DNA from: Monodelphis domestica | Lineage: Eukaryota; Chordata; Mammalia; Didelphimorphia; Didelphidae | Assembly (NCBI RefSeq): GCF_027887165.1 | Contig: NC_077229.1 | Span: 205,778,753 to 205,842,752, forward strand | Length of the DNA stretch: 64,000 bases | Direction: 5' to 3' | Shown: piece by piece, positions 11,178 through 22,929 of the stretch | Position numbering within the stretch: position 1 is the first letter of the stretch | How the letters are laid out: each line of letters begins with the position of its first letter | The notes under the pieces: model-generated | What the model saw: only the letters and a program-made list of their open reading frames with translations | Told to the model about the DNA's origin: nothing | Databases searched by the model: none | Made by a program: the position numbers and the translations under genes

Positions 11178-11504
11178 AAAAGCTCTCAGTGCTAGATGGA
11201 GTTGGGGAAGGAAGGATCACTATCATGGAGAAATATAAACAGGTACAAAGAAAAGGTAGTGAGGCTGGTTTTCATGGGAGTCAAGTTTGTTGCTATGCAG
11301 AAATAACTTATATAACTATGCTTCTTTCCTCTTAGGACATTTTAGTATGGGCTCCTTTTCTTGCTTGAATTCACATTAGATTAGTCAACAAGATTGAGAT
11401 ATTAGAATAAAGTAATAAAAATCATGAGTGTAGAGAAGGGAGTGAAGAAGGCATTTCTTTCTCTGCTATTTTCTTTTTCATTTAAGGCATAGAAATGACT
11501 TAAT

Positions 11505-11665
11505 TTTGAAGACCTTAGAGATTACCTGGGTCAAATCACTCAATTTTTAATTTGAGAAACTGAGGCCCATAGAGGTTAAATGATTACTTAGTGAGCTGGG
11601 ACTAGAATTTAGGTCTTCTGGTTCCAAATCCAGAGATGTTTTTATTATGTCACATTATTGGGTCA
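11505..11665 (-). mobile_element. MIR-like repeat
   Basis: TTTGAGAAACTGAGGCCCATAG and GACTAGAATTTAGGTCTTCTG. The same arrangement recurs at 46,020, 48,985, 57,465 and 61,690. Confidence 0.55.
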
Positions 11666-11704
11666 CCAAAAAAGAGGAGAGTTGGTGATAGAGATAATAC
11701 TTCA

Positions 11705-11930
11705 GCTGAGGGCAACTGGGTGGAAATAGAGCTTGGGGTCTGGATTGAGGAAGACCTGAGTTCAAATATGGCCTTACACATATACTAGCTCGGTGACTCA
11801 GGGCAATAACTTAACCTCCTTTGCCTTAGTTTGTCGTTGGTTGAATGAGCTGGAGAAGAAATGGCAAACCAATCCAGAATCTTTAGAAAAGCTCAAATGA
11901 GGTTACAAAGAGTCAGCTGAACAACAGTGA
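11705..11930 (+). mobile_element. Mar1-type CORE-SINE
   Basis: Head, GAGTTCAAATATGGCC, TGAGCTGGAGAAGAAATGGC and the tail AAAGAGTCAGCTGAACAACA. Confidence 0.75.
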
Positions 11931-12284
11931 GATTAATCTTGGGTATTTTATTTGTGTTAGTCAATACCTATGTGAAAGAAATTAATGTCTTAATTTAGAA
12001 GTAAGCCTGATCTGAAATGGGAAAGAATACCATTTCCTGCATTTCAGAGACCCCAAAAGAACATGCATGTCTGATGCCTCCTTGTGAATTCTCAAGGAAG
12101 GGTCTCATTTATGCTTCATGCACTCTACTTTTCCATTACAAGAAAAGGAGAAGGGGAGCAAGCTGGGGAGGAAGGGAAAACAGCTTCTTAGATACTTTTG
12201 TCTGTACTCAGTTGGTATTTTCAAAAATGTTGAGACTTTTTAAGACCATAGGGAGCAGGGACAGGCCAAATAGACTGCAGGAGA

Positions 12285-12540
12285 GAGGCATTTCTAACTC
12301 AACACTGCAGTTAATTAACTGCCTAAAGGAGAAAAATAAAGGCAAAAAAAAATCATTAAACCACAAGCTCAGGGTCAAGCATTGTGCTTGTTGCAGAAGA
12401 TTATTATGATAATTAGAGCCAGTGCACATGGATAATGCCCGTCTGTGAAAGACATGGTATGAGGTTAGCATTCCTATCCTCTATAGGACCACATCCCCTA
12501 ATATTCCCCTTTCTAAAAGCTAGGGGATTATAATAGACAC
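12285..12540. promoter_or_regulatory. Candidate conserved non-coding element
   Basis: Repeat-free, with several AT-rich homeodomain-type cores (GTTAATTAACTG, GATAATTAGAG) and short phased motifs. There is no coding potential in either strand beyond chance frames. This is inferred only from texture. Confidence 0.25.
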
Positions 12541-12631
12541 AACAATAGCACAGAAATAGGTAGTTAAGCAATTTTTAGCTATAAATGCAACATTAAATAT
12601 GTGTGTGTGTGTGTGCGTGTACACACAGCTA

Positions 12632-12790
12632 TGTACATGCCTACTAAATGCTTAACAATTATTATCTCATTTGATCCTCACAACAAGCCTGGGAGATAAG
12701 TGCTATTTTTATGTCCATCTTTCGGATGAGGAAATTGAGGCAGACAGAGGTTAAGTGACTAGCCCAAGGTTGCGGTTAAGTATGAGGCTA
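12632..12790 (-). mobile_element. MIR-type SINE
   Basis: CATTTGATCCTCACAACAAGCC, GGATGAGGAAATTGAGGC and GTTAAGTGACTAGCCC in MIR antisense order. Confidence 0.75.
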
Positions 12791-12796
12791 GATTTT

Positions 12797-12990
12797 TATT
12801 TTTTAACCCTTACCTCCCATCAATACATTGCATTAGTTACAAAGCAGAAGAATAAAGACTAGGCAGTGGGCATTAAGTGACTTGCCCTGGATCAATTACA
12901 CAACTAGAAAAATATCTGAAGTCAGATTTGAACCTAGGACCTCTAGTCAATCTACAGTATTGATTCTAAGACAGAAAATAAGGGGTAAGA
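12797..12990. mobile_element. tRNA-headed SINE with inverted 3' segment
   Basis: A minus-strand copy (TTAACCCTTACCTCCCATC ... GAACCTAGGACCTC) runs to about 12,945. A plus-strand copy of the same 3' end follows directly (AGTATTGATTCTAAGACAG ... GGGGTAAGAG). The result is a natural fold-back. Confidence 0.6.
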
Positions 12991-13837
12991 GAAAAAAAAG
13001 AAAAGAAATGGAACTCTAATTTGGGTTGGTTGCACAATCCAAAGACTCCACTGGCATTTTTTTTTTCATTTGTGGTTCTCTTTAAAGCATGGATATTCAA
13101 CCATAGACATGTGGGGTTATGACCAATTATATTCTACAGTCCATGCCCTGGGAACCATCTTGCTGCAGTGGGGCTGCTTAGCATCTGGAACTCAGCTCTG
13201 GGATCCTAGCTGCTATATACTATCACTACTTCCTCTTTTGCTTCTCACTTATTTCCACTTTCTATTTCTGGAAGGATCTGGTATAGCAGGAAGGAGTTGT
13301 GTCTAATGCCTGGATTATCCTACAGCCCATGGCTCCTCTAAGATCATCTTTCATTCTCTTTCCATGGTGCTGTCTGACTTTCTCTGGTGAGGCTTCTGCT
13401 TGGTAGAACTCAATTCCTGTCAGGGTCAGGTGAACTTTCTGTCCTCCATCTTCCTACTCCAGGTCTCCATTACTGTCCAGAGACTAGCTTAACACAACAG
13501 GGAAAGCATCAACTAGATAGGTTTTTCCCTTTTGACTTGTTTGTCCACTTTGCTTTCTATGGTTCAGTCTATAATATATGGCTATAGGACTTCAGTTAAT
13601 GTAGTCAAGGAAGGTTAAAAAAAAATCAAATAATGCATTTCTGGTCATTAGTCCTTAAAACTTTTATCACTTGGCCAAGTACGGAGGTAGGAGAGAAATG
13701 TCGATGGGAAAGATCTTTTTTTTAAACCAAGAAGATGAGATTAAAAATGTTATGCTAAAATTTTTATATATTGTTATAGTCTTTCTCATTTGGATATTAT
13801 GAGTAGACATTATTTCATTCTTTGTTCATGTATGCAC
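12991..13837. other. Unassigned DNA
   Basis: No family recognised. 13,050-13,600 is unusually rich in CT-containing words and might be an old LTR or L1 5' region, but nothing diagnostic is visible. Confidence 0.35.
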
Positions 13838-13885
13838 AGTGCCTGGCATGTAGTAGGACTTAATAAATACTCATTGAACTCTTTT
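13838..13885 (+). mobile_element. LINE2 terminal fragment
   Basis: ACAGTGCCTGGCATGTAGTA then ACTTAATAAATACTCATTGA. Confidence 0.75.
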
Positions 13886-14649
13886 AAGGGAAGGGAAGGA
13901 TTTGAATAAAAGGAATCCTTTGCTAGTGCGTATTTTTAAAGTAAAGTTTAGTGAATTTTTAAAAGTTTTCATTGAATAAAAATAATATTCTTTATGATAG
14001 AGTATTCAAATAATGCTCATCTCTTTAAAATAAAATAAAAATTCTCAGAAGTTCCCACTCTAATAACATATGCTTTTTGTGTTTATGATCTGATTTGTGT
14101 ATGAATCTTGGAAGCAGAAGCCAAAAGCTGTAGGAATTGAGGAGGAATGGGAAAAAGGAGTAAGGTTGGCTCTCCAGCCAGGAACAAAGAGGTGAGATTG
14201 GGAAAGAGACTAAGGGAAAATGGAAAATCCAAAAATCTCTCCATTTGCATACCAATGAATAGTAAAAATAAAGCCACCCACTAGAAATCTGATCAAAGTA
14301 GAGAGTTCACAAGGATAGGAAAGTGGTCAGGAAAGGGAGTGCAACCCAGTGAGAGACACCTATAAGCATTACTTTTGCTAAAATATACATATCTTTTTAA
14401 TGTCAGAAAATGCCTCTCTCTACTGGAACCTAACTATTTCATTATGAGTTAAGTTGATTTTGCCACAGTGACAGCTCAAAACATGAAAACTTGAGAGGGC
14501 CTTGTTTTCTAATCTTTTTCTAGAGCTTCCAAATACCTTGTCCTACCTCTGATTAAAAGGGGTACCAACTTTGATAAGACATTTTGGAAATTCATAAATT
14601 TCCCCATATTTTATATTTGTCCTCTTGGAGTTCCTCTGTCAACAATGTT
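13886..14649. other. Unassigned DNA
   Basis: AT-rich at the left; no repeat or exon recognised. Confidence 0.4.
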
Positions 14650-14885
14650 TTTAGTCAGTTTTCAGCTGAGTCCAACTCTTGGTGGCTCCATTTGGAATTT
14701 TCTTCGAAAAGCAAAGATATTTCCTTCTCCAGTTTATTTTATAGATAAGGAACCTGAGGCAGAGTTAAGATACTTGACCACAGTGACACACAGGTAGTAA
14801 CTATCTGAGGCCAGATTTAAACTCAGGAAAATGAGTCTTCCTGATTGCAGGTCCAGCACTCTAATCACTTTGTTGCCTACTGGCC
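14650..14885 (-). mobile_element. Mar1-type CORE-SINE
   Basis: TCAGCTGAGTCCAACTCTTGG tail, CTTCTCCAGTTTATTTTATAG CORE and a head ending TTTGTTGCCTAC. Confidence 0.75.
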
Positions 14886-14964
14886 CCAATTCTTACCACT
14901 GTAGGAACTGGTGAAAGCCAACAGAAAACAATAATAAATAACAGTTAATAATAATAATAGCCAA

Positions 14965-15145
14965 TCAAACAACCCTAAGGAATGGGTGCTATTATTATCC
15001 TCATTTTACAGGTGAGGAAACCAAGACAGACAGAAGTTAAAAGACTTGCTTAGAGTTTCACAGCTGAAAAGTGTCTGAAGCTAGATTTGAACTCATGTTT
15101 CCCTGACTTCAGGCCTGTCACTTTAACCATTGTCCAGCTGTCATT
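14965..15145 (-). mobile_element. MIR-type SINE
   Basis: GGTGCTATTATTATCCTCAT, TTTACAGGTGAGGAAACC and TAGATTTGAACTCATG in antisense order, ending ATTGTCCAGCTGTC. Confidence 0.7.
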
Positions 15146-15776
15146 ACATACCTTAGAAATGCTGCTGTGTGCGTGCCATATGTTTAATTCAGGAATAGGA
15201 AGGAAGAGGAAAAACTTTGAAATAGAATCCCAGTATACAGAGGGTCCTGGGACCAGGGTACTGAAAGCTCAGAAGCCTGCAAGACAAAAGCAAAGGTTAT
15301 CTGGGAAAATTGCCCAAAATAAGATATGTTTTCCAGTGAGATATACTGGCAGAGACCCAGGAACTCCAACTCCCTCCTCCTTCTTAGCCTCTGATGTGCC
15401 CATAAACATAAACTATTTGGGCATTTTGCTAACATGTTTTTAAATAGGCTTCATATATACTATCTTGTTCTTAATTAGCATCATAAAGACTCTCAAAATG
15501 TTTATATAAGGCCAGGAGTGAGAATACAGAATGAAATAGAATTAAAAAGGATATACAGTAGGATATTTCCTTCACTTTTGAGTAATAGAAAAATATCCAT
15601 TAGGTAGGGTGTTTGTTGGTTATTAGCTCATTGCTGAACATTTAATATAAAATATGTCATATTTCACATGTATGACCTATATTTCATACATATTTCAATG
15701 TGAAATATTTAAATAAAATTATTTCTGCCTCTTTTCTTTTTGTCAAATGCTCGGTGTCTACCATTGTGTATGAGAC
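15146..15776. other. Unassigned DNA
   Basis: Contains an open frame at 15,087-15,443 that starts inside the neighbouring SINE and shows no family signal. Otherwise AT-rich unique sequence. Confidence 0.4.
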
Positions 15777-15980
15777 ATGGCATGGGGGAAAGAACACTGG
15801 ATTTGTGTTCAATCAATCAATAAACATTTATTAAGCCAGTTCTGCTACATACCACCTAAGGTATGTTGGGCAAGTCAATTCACATTTATGGACCTGGGTT
15901 CCTTCATCCATAAAATGAGGAGATTAAACTATACAACCTATAAATTCTCTCCTAGCTCTTAACACTCCAGTGTCATGTAC
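15777..15980 (+). mobile_element. MIR-like SINE with an internal insertion
   Basis: Head GGAAAGAACACTGGATTTG, then an inserted CAATCAATCAATAAACATTT segment, then GGGCAAGTCAATTCACA, CATAAAATGAGGAGATTAAAC and CTCCTAGCTCT. Confidence 0.55.
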
Positions 15981-16039
15981 ATTAAATCAAAGAAGGGCCT
16001 GCTATGCTTTTACCTATAAATTCTTGAATGAGCTCATCA

Positions 16040-16540
16040 TCATTTCCATCGTCATCAACAAGCATTTACTGAGAATTCATTCAGGGTCTTTTGTACCTGT
16101 GTGATGCCATAGGGATGGCACTTCACCAAGCAACTCACCTTAGGTCATTCTTGGATACCAGTCAACTCAGTGTATGTGTATTTATCAAGGAAATACTATG
16201 TATAAAGCACTGCACCAACTCCTGCAGGGGATATAAAGTCATAAGATAACATCTCTGACACCAAAGACTTTATAATTTCACATGAGCAAAGGGAGAGAGG
16301 AAATACAAAAATAATTTTGGTACATGTTAGGATATGATGAGACATAATACCAAGAGATCAAAGGAGAGAGAGATAAGATCTGATTGAGGAGATTGAGGGA
16401 GGTTCTGGGAAGGAAATGGATTCTGAGCTTGGACTTATAGAAAATATTTCTATCAATGGAAAAAGTATTGGAGTGTCATTCTAAGTGGAGGAAACAGTTT
16501 CCAAAAGGGACAAGGTAGGAAAAAAAGAGCAATCTCAGCT
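16040..16540 (+). mobile_element. Second copy of the unassigned dispersed repeat
   Basis: CATCAACAAGCATTTACTGAG, AATACTATGTATAAAGCACTG and GATTCTGAGCTTGGACTTATAG align in order with the element at 6,185-7,135. More diverged. Confidence 0.4.
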
Positions 16541-17704
16541 AGCATACAATACATGTTTTGCTGACATAGGGGCATATGGGTTACAGAGATAGGTTAAATG
16601 GGTGATGGGAAATAGAACTCATTACTTCATGTGAAACTTTCATTACAGTGTTTATGATGAGACCGAGCTGTATTAGAAAGAATATTGGATCTGGTCCTTG
16701 GATAATAGACAGAGCATCTACTGTTCTGTGGTACTTAAACTCTTTCCAACTTCCTAGGACACATCAAATGTAGTCTTCTGGAACCCAGGGGCTCTTTTAT
16801 GCTACCAAGAAGTTTAGTAGGTGGTCCCTTGGAGGAAATAGGAGGATTTTTTTCTAGCCCCACCAGTTAATTTATTCACCACATTTAGTTTGGCTTCAGA
16901 GGTGATTTGCATACACCAGGAGTCTGGTGAGTATTGAAAGTAATTTTCTTAGCATGGCTTGACCAAACTCCCATATATTTTTTCCTGAGAACAAATAGTG
17001 GGCAACTTACTAGTACCTAGAGATTTGATAGATGTTAAAAAGGAATTTTATGGCCATAATTCAAATAAGAGTTTAAACTGAGGTAGTCTGAGAGACCACA
17101 AAAGATCTGAATTCAAAAGATAGAGGCACAATACCAAAAAGGCTTCTTTAGGTAGCTAGCTGGAGCCAAAAATATAACCAGTACCAGGTGGCACCTGGGG
17201 CTATCATGTTTGATGACATCATCTTCTGCTAGCTACATAGGTTCTAGGTATCTATCCTCTATCCTTCTGATGATATGAAAACTCACAGGAGAATGAGTGG
17301 ACCTCATTTTTTTTTTGCAGTGCTGTTTAAAAGTAAATATCTTTTGCTTTGAACTACTGTGTCTTTGAACTACTTTGTGTCTACTTGTGGTCTGGTAAAA
17401 GAAATATATTAATGGGGACTTATTAACTATGGTTTCAAGTGGATACTGACTGACAGTGTGCCTAGAATCAAGGATAGTTTTCAAGAACTCATGTAGGAGA
17501 GGGGCTTGGGTACTATAGAGTATCAGAAAATAATTTTAGCAGAGGATAATATCATCAAACATGGAAAATCAAAGATCTAATTTTTTCTGGCACTCCATTC
17601 TAATTAATTAATCCTCAGAACAACATTTGCTAGTATTCCTTTTTATTTATTATTCCTCTTTTTTTTCTGTGATCTAAATTGACTTGTTGTTGATAAGGAA
17701 ATTC
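16541..17704. other. Unassigned DNA
   Basis: No family recognised over this stretch on either strand. Confidence 0.4.
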
Positions 17705-17880
17705 TCTATCTTGAAGATGGGCAAATAGAAAATTTCTATCAAGATCATAAGAGAAGTGGAAAGAAATACATTGTCATGTAGGACAACTTTAATGTCATCA
17801 TTGGAAAGAGAATCAATGAGAAAGACATTGGAAAATTCAGAAGGAAGTACAAGAACAGATTGTGGTTAGTTGCTTTTGTT
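17705..17880 (+). mobile_element. RTE-type LINE endonuclease fragment
   Basis: One frame gives FYQDHKRSGKKYIVM, a stop, then DNFNVIIGKRINEKDIGKF. This matches the apurinic-type endonuclease signature GDFNAKIGKR of RTE/BovB LINEs. The in-frame stop and lost glycine show it is dead. Same-strand pieces at about 22,180 and 22,930 may belong to the same insertion. Confidence 0.6.
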
Positions 17881-18900
17881 CCCTCTAATTATCCTTCTTT
17901 CATACCCTCCATTCTCATGCCTCAAACTCACACCATCTTTTCTTCTTGAAGTAGACAGCCTCTTTTTTTCTCCTCCAGGTGAAGTTTCTTGTTTCTAAGT
18001 ATTATATGGCCTTTGATATCCCGTCCAGTTCTCAAACTGGATCTGATGACTATATTCCCTGACTTAACCCACAACATACATTCCTCTCTTGCACCCCCCA
18101 CTCAAGGAAGATCTTTCTCTCTCTGTCTCTCTGTCTCTCTCCTTTTTTTTTTGCTTTTTTTTTTGGGGGGGTAGCATTTTGCTAGGACTTCTTTGCCAAA
18201 TTCTCCTTTGAATCATAGTTATTTGTGTGCACATTGTTTTTTCCTTTCAGATTCTTAAGATCCTTGGGGGAAAATCTATGTACTGTGGAAGAGGCATGCA
18301 TGCAGCAAGACAAGAAACTGGAGATTGATCATCTGTCAGTCAAATGAAGATTCCATTTGGAATGTGGTAAACAGTTGGAGGCAAGAGTCAACTGCTTGAC
18401 TGGATTTGAGGTTTTTGGTGTCTTTGGGTCTTTGGCTTTCTGGCTAACCTGAAGGAGGAAGCTGGTTGTTTATCTCTGGAACTTGGGATATCAAGTTGGA
18501 GGTGACCTGGCTGCTTTGAAGGCAGAAGAAAAGGACAGTAGTCTATCTCTCTGACTGATTCTGTTTCATGCTAGTGACTGAATTGCCATTTCTCTCAATA
18601 TCCTCCAACCTAACATTCACTGTAGGCAATAGGGAAACCTCCACCCCTCTTACCTTATCCTCCACCTTTCCTGTTTCCCCCAATAAACCCTTACTTGACA
18701 AGGAAGATTAAGAACTATTTCATTGAAATCTCACAGCTCACACTGAGTGACTTGAGGGAGACTGAAGAAGGGGGGAGGGGAGGCTGAAAGGCTTCTGAAG
18801 AGGGAGGTACAAAAGGGAGGAAGTTAGGCAAAAAGAAGATAACTACCTGATCCATTAGTTATCTAGTATCCATCAAAATATACACCCTCAAAATATCATC
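17881..18900 (+). other. Unassigned, weakly LTR-like DNA
   Basis: 18,230-18,760 has a CCCAATAAACCCTTACTTGAC poly(A)-like centre and an LTR-like texture, but neither termini nor duplications could be found. The segment 18,110-18,175 is low-complexity (CT, then T and G runs). Confidence 0.25.
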
Positions 18901-20237
18901 TATTACAGTTCATATATTTTCATGTCCTTGTTGCAGAATCTTGCAAATAACGCTTAATATATCATGAGTACATTTGTAGAAGGGAAGAAACACCTGTAGG
19001 TATGGAGAAGGACTTTTGAGAAGACATATAACCAAACTGATTCCTTCCTCAATTACACAAGAGCTTTTTCCTCTATCATTAAAGCAAGAAATAATTGCAA
19101 CAGGTTGAAACGTTGGCCTTTCAGAATGACAATTATCCTAGACATCGCAAAAGACTGAATAAAATAAAGCTCTGAGTCCCCACTGAGAATATGCATGTAT
19201 AGATGTACATATAGATGTGTATATAGGCATACATCATATATGCATATATACACATTTACATTGGCTGTCATTAGAGCTGAAAGATTTTCAGTTCAAAGAG
19301 AAAGAGGCATCAATAGAGTCTATGAAAGTCTCATCCAAAAGTTAGCCTCCACCACTGATGGATGGAATCCAAGAATTGTGCTAGTGCAGAAAAGGAGAAT
19401 CAATGAGGCTACAAAACACATGATGGCATGAAGAGTGCAGCTGCAAGCATAAAGAAAGGTTGGGAGGGAAAATTACAAAAAACTATGCCAGGAAATTAGA
19501 GCTGGCCTGCATAGGAATGATGAGAATTCAGGGGAATGTGACTCAAAGAGGCAACTAAGATGAAGTATAGATCGACGAAGGAAGAATAAGATCCCAGAGG
19601 TCAGCAACAGAAGTGTAGCATATGAGTGGTGTTAGAAGACAAGAATGGCTAGTGTCCCACAGATCCCCTGTGAATGAACACCATTATTAAAAAATATTAC
19701 CATGTCTCTTGCAATTGGTTAAAATGCCAGGCACCACAGGCCAACTAAGGAAAAAAAAATCAGTATACCTTGCAGGATATAGTTGCAGGAGCAGATTAAG
19801 ATACACAAGGTGGGAAATGACTAGGAAATGGTGGGATTCATCTTGAAAATTTGAAAGTGAGAGGAGAATTTTAAAAGGCACTCAGAGAGGCCATAGATTG
19901 ACTTCCATGAAATTTGTCCTCTGACTTCAGATATGTCAAGTACTATCTTACTTCTGAAAAAAAAAAAGGGGGTGGCTTAGAAAATCTCAGTCATGGTTAC
20001 TACTTTTCTGTCCTTCTGAAAATCTGCCACTGATTCATTTGCAAGTAGCTCTCCTGCATCAAGAAGGAGATAGAGGATTCCACTAGATAGGAACCTGTCA
20101 TTTTCATATGCCATCTTCTCAACCACAGCTTACATACATGCAACACAGTAATGTCAAAGAATGTCAAAGAAAAGCCAAAGATTATTGAGTCCCTATATAC
20201 TAAACTTTGAAGGATTGCAAAAAGACACTTGACAGTG
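18901..20237 (+). other. Unassigned DNA, possibly RTE linker sequence
   Basis: Lies between RTE-like pieces on the same strand. An open frame at 19,195-19,431 shows no clear domain. Nothing diagnostic. Confidence 0.25.
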
Positions 20238-20243
20238 AAAACA
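20238..20243 (+). repeat. LTR target-site duplication, left
   Basis: AAAACA, repeated at 21,474-21,479. Confidence 0.8.
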
Positions 20244-21473
20244 TGTCACAGGCAGGGTCCAACCTCACTTGTGACTACAGGGGTTCCCAACAGGTGGCGA
20301 ATGATCAGTCAAAAAAATAACGAACGGAAGACAGCTTAATCATTATGGCCATGGGATTGCTTTGCATTTGATAGCTGCTCCGCCATCCCCATGCCTGGTG
20401 TTTATTTTTATACCCATTTTCTTGGCACACAGATAGAGTACCTAACACACATGTTCAAGAGAGATAATTAGAAAAGTGAAACATTAACTTTTTTTTTTAA
20501 ACCCTTACCTTCCGTCTTGGAGTCAATACTGTGTATTGGCTCCAAGGCAGAAGAGTGGTAAGGGCTAGGCAATGGGGGTCAAGTGACTTGCCCAGGGTCA
20601 CACAACTGGGAAGTGTCTGAGGTCAAATTTGAACCTAGGACCTCCCGTCTCTAGGCCTAGCTCTCAACACACTGAGCTACCCAGCTGCCCCCGAAACATT
20701 AACTTTTAACAGATCACTTTATTAACATTCTATATTCTTGTATTGTGATTACAGATTCTTGATAGCATAGGTTCCACACAAGATAAATGATTTTGTCACA
20801 GGTGGCTTACTTTTCTCATTACCCTGTGAGAAGTTTTTGAACTTACAAACAATCAAGGAAATTTACTTATTACTTTTAATAAAAAGGAATAATTAATCAG
20901 AAGTTCTTAAAAGACAATTTGACAATCATATCATTGAGGTTGAGAGGTACTGGAAACACAATTCAAATTTAGACTGATCATTTTTCAGGGTTTACTAGGG
21001 AGTTTCCCATTGGCGAATTACTGGTTTGTGAAGTCGAGTCACTGAGGCATATTGAAGCTTAATGTATCTGTAGGTTTTGTATGGGCCATTATGATTGATT
21101 TGTGTGTTGGCTTCATGAGAATAGGTTTCTGTGAGTGGGAAAGTTTTGGGCTTGATCTGAAACTGTGGTTTCACTGGGGATTATGTACTTAAGTAAAAGT
21201 TAACCCAAGATATTCTTTTGGGATTGGTTTTGAGGGTCTGATCTTTTGGTGATGTTTTAGAGACTTAGGGTACAGGTATTTTGCTCTTGCATTATTCCTT
21301 TTGATACTAGGGAATTAATAATCAGGTCAATTTCATGGGTAAGGGACATTGATGAGAGAGGTCATGCAAGGGGGACTGAGTGGGCATTCACATCTTGTCA
21401 AAGGCCACTCTGTGGCCTCCTTAGCTACTATGCACGACTCTGTCAAGGTGTCATGGCCTGATGGCTCCCAGCA
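20244..21473 (-). mobile_element. Solo LTR, class II-like, complete
   Basis: On the minus strand it begins TGCTGGGAGCCATCAGGCC and ends CCTGTGACA. It is flanked by exact 6-bp duplications, which is the size expected of betaretrovirus/ERVK-like integration. A TATA plus poly(A)-like core (GGGTATAAAAATAAACACC) lies near 20,410. About 1,015 bases remain after removing the nested SINE. No internal retroviral genes adjoin it, so it is a solo LTR. It looks complete at both ends. Confidence 0.8.
20493..20692 (-). mobile_element. tRNA-headed SINE, well preserved
   Basis: Starts AAACCCTTACCTTCCGTC and ends with the tRNA-like head CTGAGCTACCCAGCTGCCCCC. Flanked by perfect 15-bp duplications GAAACATTAACTTTT (20,478-20,492 and 20,693-20,707). 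It sits inside the LTR and so is younger. Confidence 0.93.
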
Positions 21474-21479
21474 AAAACA
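21474..21479 (+). repeat. LTR target-site duplication, right
   Basis: AAAACA, matching 20,238-20,243. Confidence 0.8.
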
Positions 21480-21547
21480 GAAGTTCAGAGACCATATAGT
21501 TCTATATCTACCTAAATAGGGACTCCCTCAACTAGTCTCTGGTTAAA

Positions 21548-21735
21548 GACCTTTAGAGAAGAAAGAAGAAAGAGGAGGAAGACAAGGAGAAAGAGGAGGA
21601 AAATGAGGAGGAGGAGGGGAAGTACAGTGGGAAGGAAAGAGAGAGAGAGGGAGAGAGGGAACAAGGAAGGAAGGAAGGAAGGAAGAAAAGGAAGGAACAA
21701 AGGAAGGAGGAAGACAAGGAGGAGAGGAATAAGGA
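21548..21735 (+). repeat. Purine-rich GAA/GGAA low-complexity tract
   Basis: Runs of GAAAGA, GAGGAG and GGAA units, with a pure (GGAA)n core near 21,666-21,690. Confidence 0.9.
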
Positions 21736-21736
21736 A

Positions 21737-21915
21737 ATCTCTGTTTGAATCCTGGCTCTGACATCAATGCATCCATATGTAAGTCAATTAGAACCTCTCT
21801 GTGTCTCAATTTCCTCATCTGTAAAATGGAGATGATAGTCTTTGTATTATCTACCTCATAGGGCTATTATAAGGAAAGCACCTTCTAAACACATGCCATA
21901 TAAAAGTGAATATTT
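21737..21915 (+). mobile_element. MIR-type SINE
   Basis: TTGAATCCTGGCTCTGAC, CTCATCTGTAAAATGGAGATG and CCTCATAGGGCTATTATAAGG in MIR order. Confidence 0.8.
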
Positions 21916-22179
21916 TATTACTGGAAAAATTTTCTTTTTCCTGTTCTTGAGCCACTGTAAGGAGTGGCAACACTGATACATTCTATGATGGTGGAATAAA
22001 CCCAGCAGATGTCCATAATCCTGAGGAGATAAGCCCCAGATGCTGAGCTGAAATTAAGGTGTTCACAGAATTGTTTTAGACCAACAGCCAAAAGGAATTG
22101 GCAAAGAGAAGCAGTCTCCTGAAACTCTTCAAAGCTCCTTTAGAGGTGTTGCTTTGGGGAAGTGGGAAGAAGGAAATCA

Positions 22180-22420
22180 AGTTGGATAGAAAACACCTCG
22201 TGATTTGCTTTTTGTAGATGATGGCATTCATCCTAGACCTCCAAGAAAAGCTCCAACAGCTGCAGAGGGTATCGTAGCTGATCAGCATAAAAATAAGCTT
22301 TAATGAAGCAAAGTTTACATGCAGCAAATATTCCCCTGCAAGCCTAGTGTGCACAGACAGAAGGTGATCAAGGCAGTGCCAGTAGATGTTTCCATTGTTG
22401 CAAGTACAAGTACAGAAGGA
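22180..22420 (+). mobile_element. RTE-type LINE reverse transcriptase fragment
   Basis: One frame reads LLFVDDG (the YADD/FADD active-site motif). The next frame reads ELQQLQRVS, a stop, then LISIKISFNEAKFTCSK, corresponding to the palm segment that follows the motif in RTE elements. A frameshift lies between them. On the same strand as the endonuclease piece at 17.7 kb. Confidence 0.45.
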
Positions 22421-22477
22421 TGGAGAGAGATGGACCAGAAAGATGCAAAGTTTACAGAATTCTTTTTAGCTTAGAGT

Positions 22478-22712
22478 AATTAGGCACCACAATGTATCGA
22501 GTAGTGGATTTGGAATGAGGAAGACCTGAGTTCACATCTTTACTAGCTACATGACCCAGGGCAAGTCATTTACCCTTAGTTGGCCTCAGTTTCCTCATCT
22601 GAAAAATGGGTATAATAATAGTACCCACTTCCCTGGGTAATTATAAGGACAAAATGAGAGGAAACTTATAAAGTGCTTTGTAAATTTTAAAGTTTTCTTT
22701 AAATGCTAGTTA
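22478..22712 (+). mobile_element. MIR-type SINE
   Basis: GAAGACCTGAGTTCACATC, CAGGGCAAGTCATTTACCC, AAAATGGGTATAATAATAG and GTGCTTTGTAAATTTTAAAG. Followed by TAG/TAA simple repeats to 22,755. Confidence 0.8.
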
Positions 22713-22929
22713 TGTAGTAGTAATAATAATAGTACTAGTAGTAGTTATAGTAAAGTAGTATTCACATCCACATTGCCCTTAACAATAATCACGTATTCCT
22801 ATCTATTGTGTTGCCCATGATGATTTATATATCAGAGGAATGTACTTTAGCAGAGTGAAGTAGGATGTACTAAAGCAGAGTGAAGTATACAGGGGCCCAG
22901 GCTTCTTCTATCTTATGAAAAAAATGATA

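Noticed and set aside
18230-18760. LTR at 18.2-18.8 kb
   Set aside because: It has a poly(A)-like centre but no TG...CA ends or duplications that I could find; kept only as weakly LTR-like.
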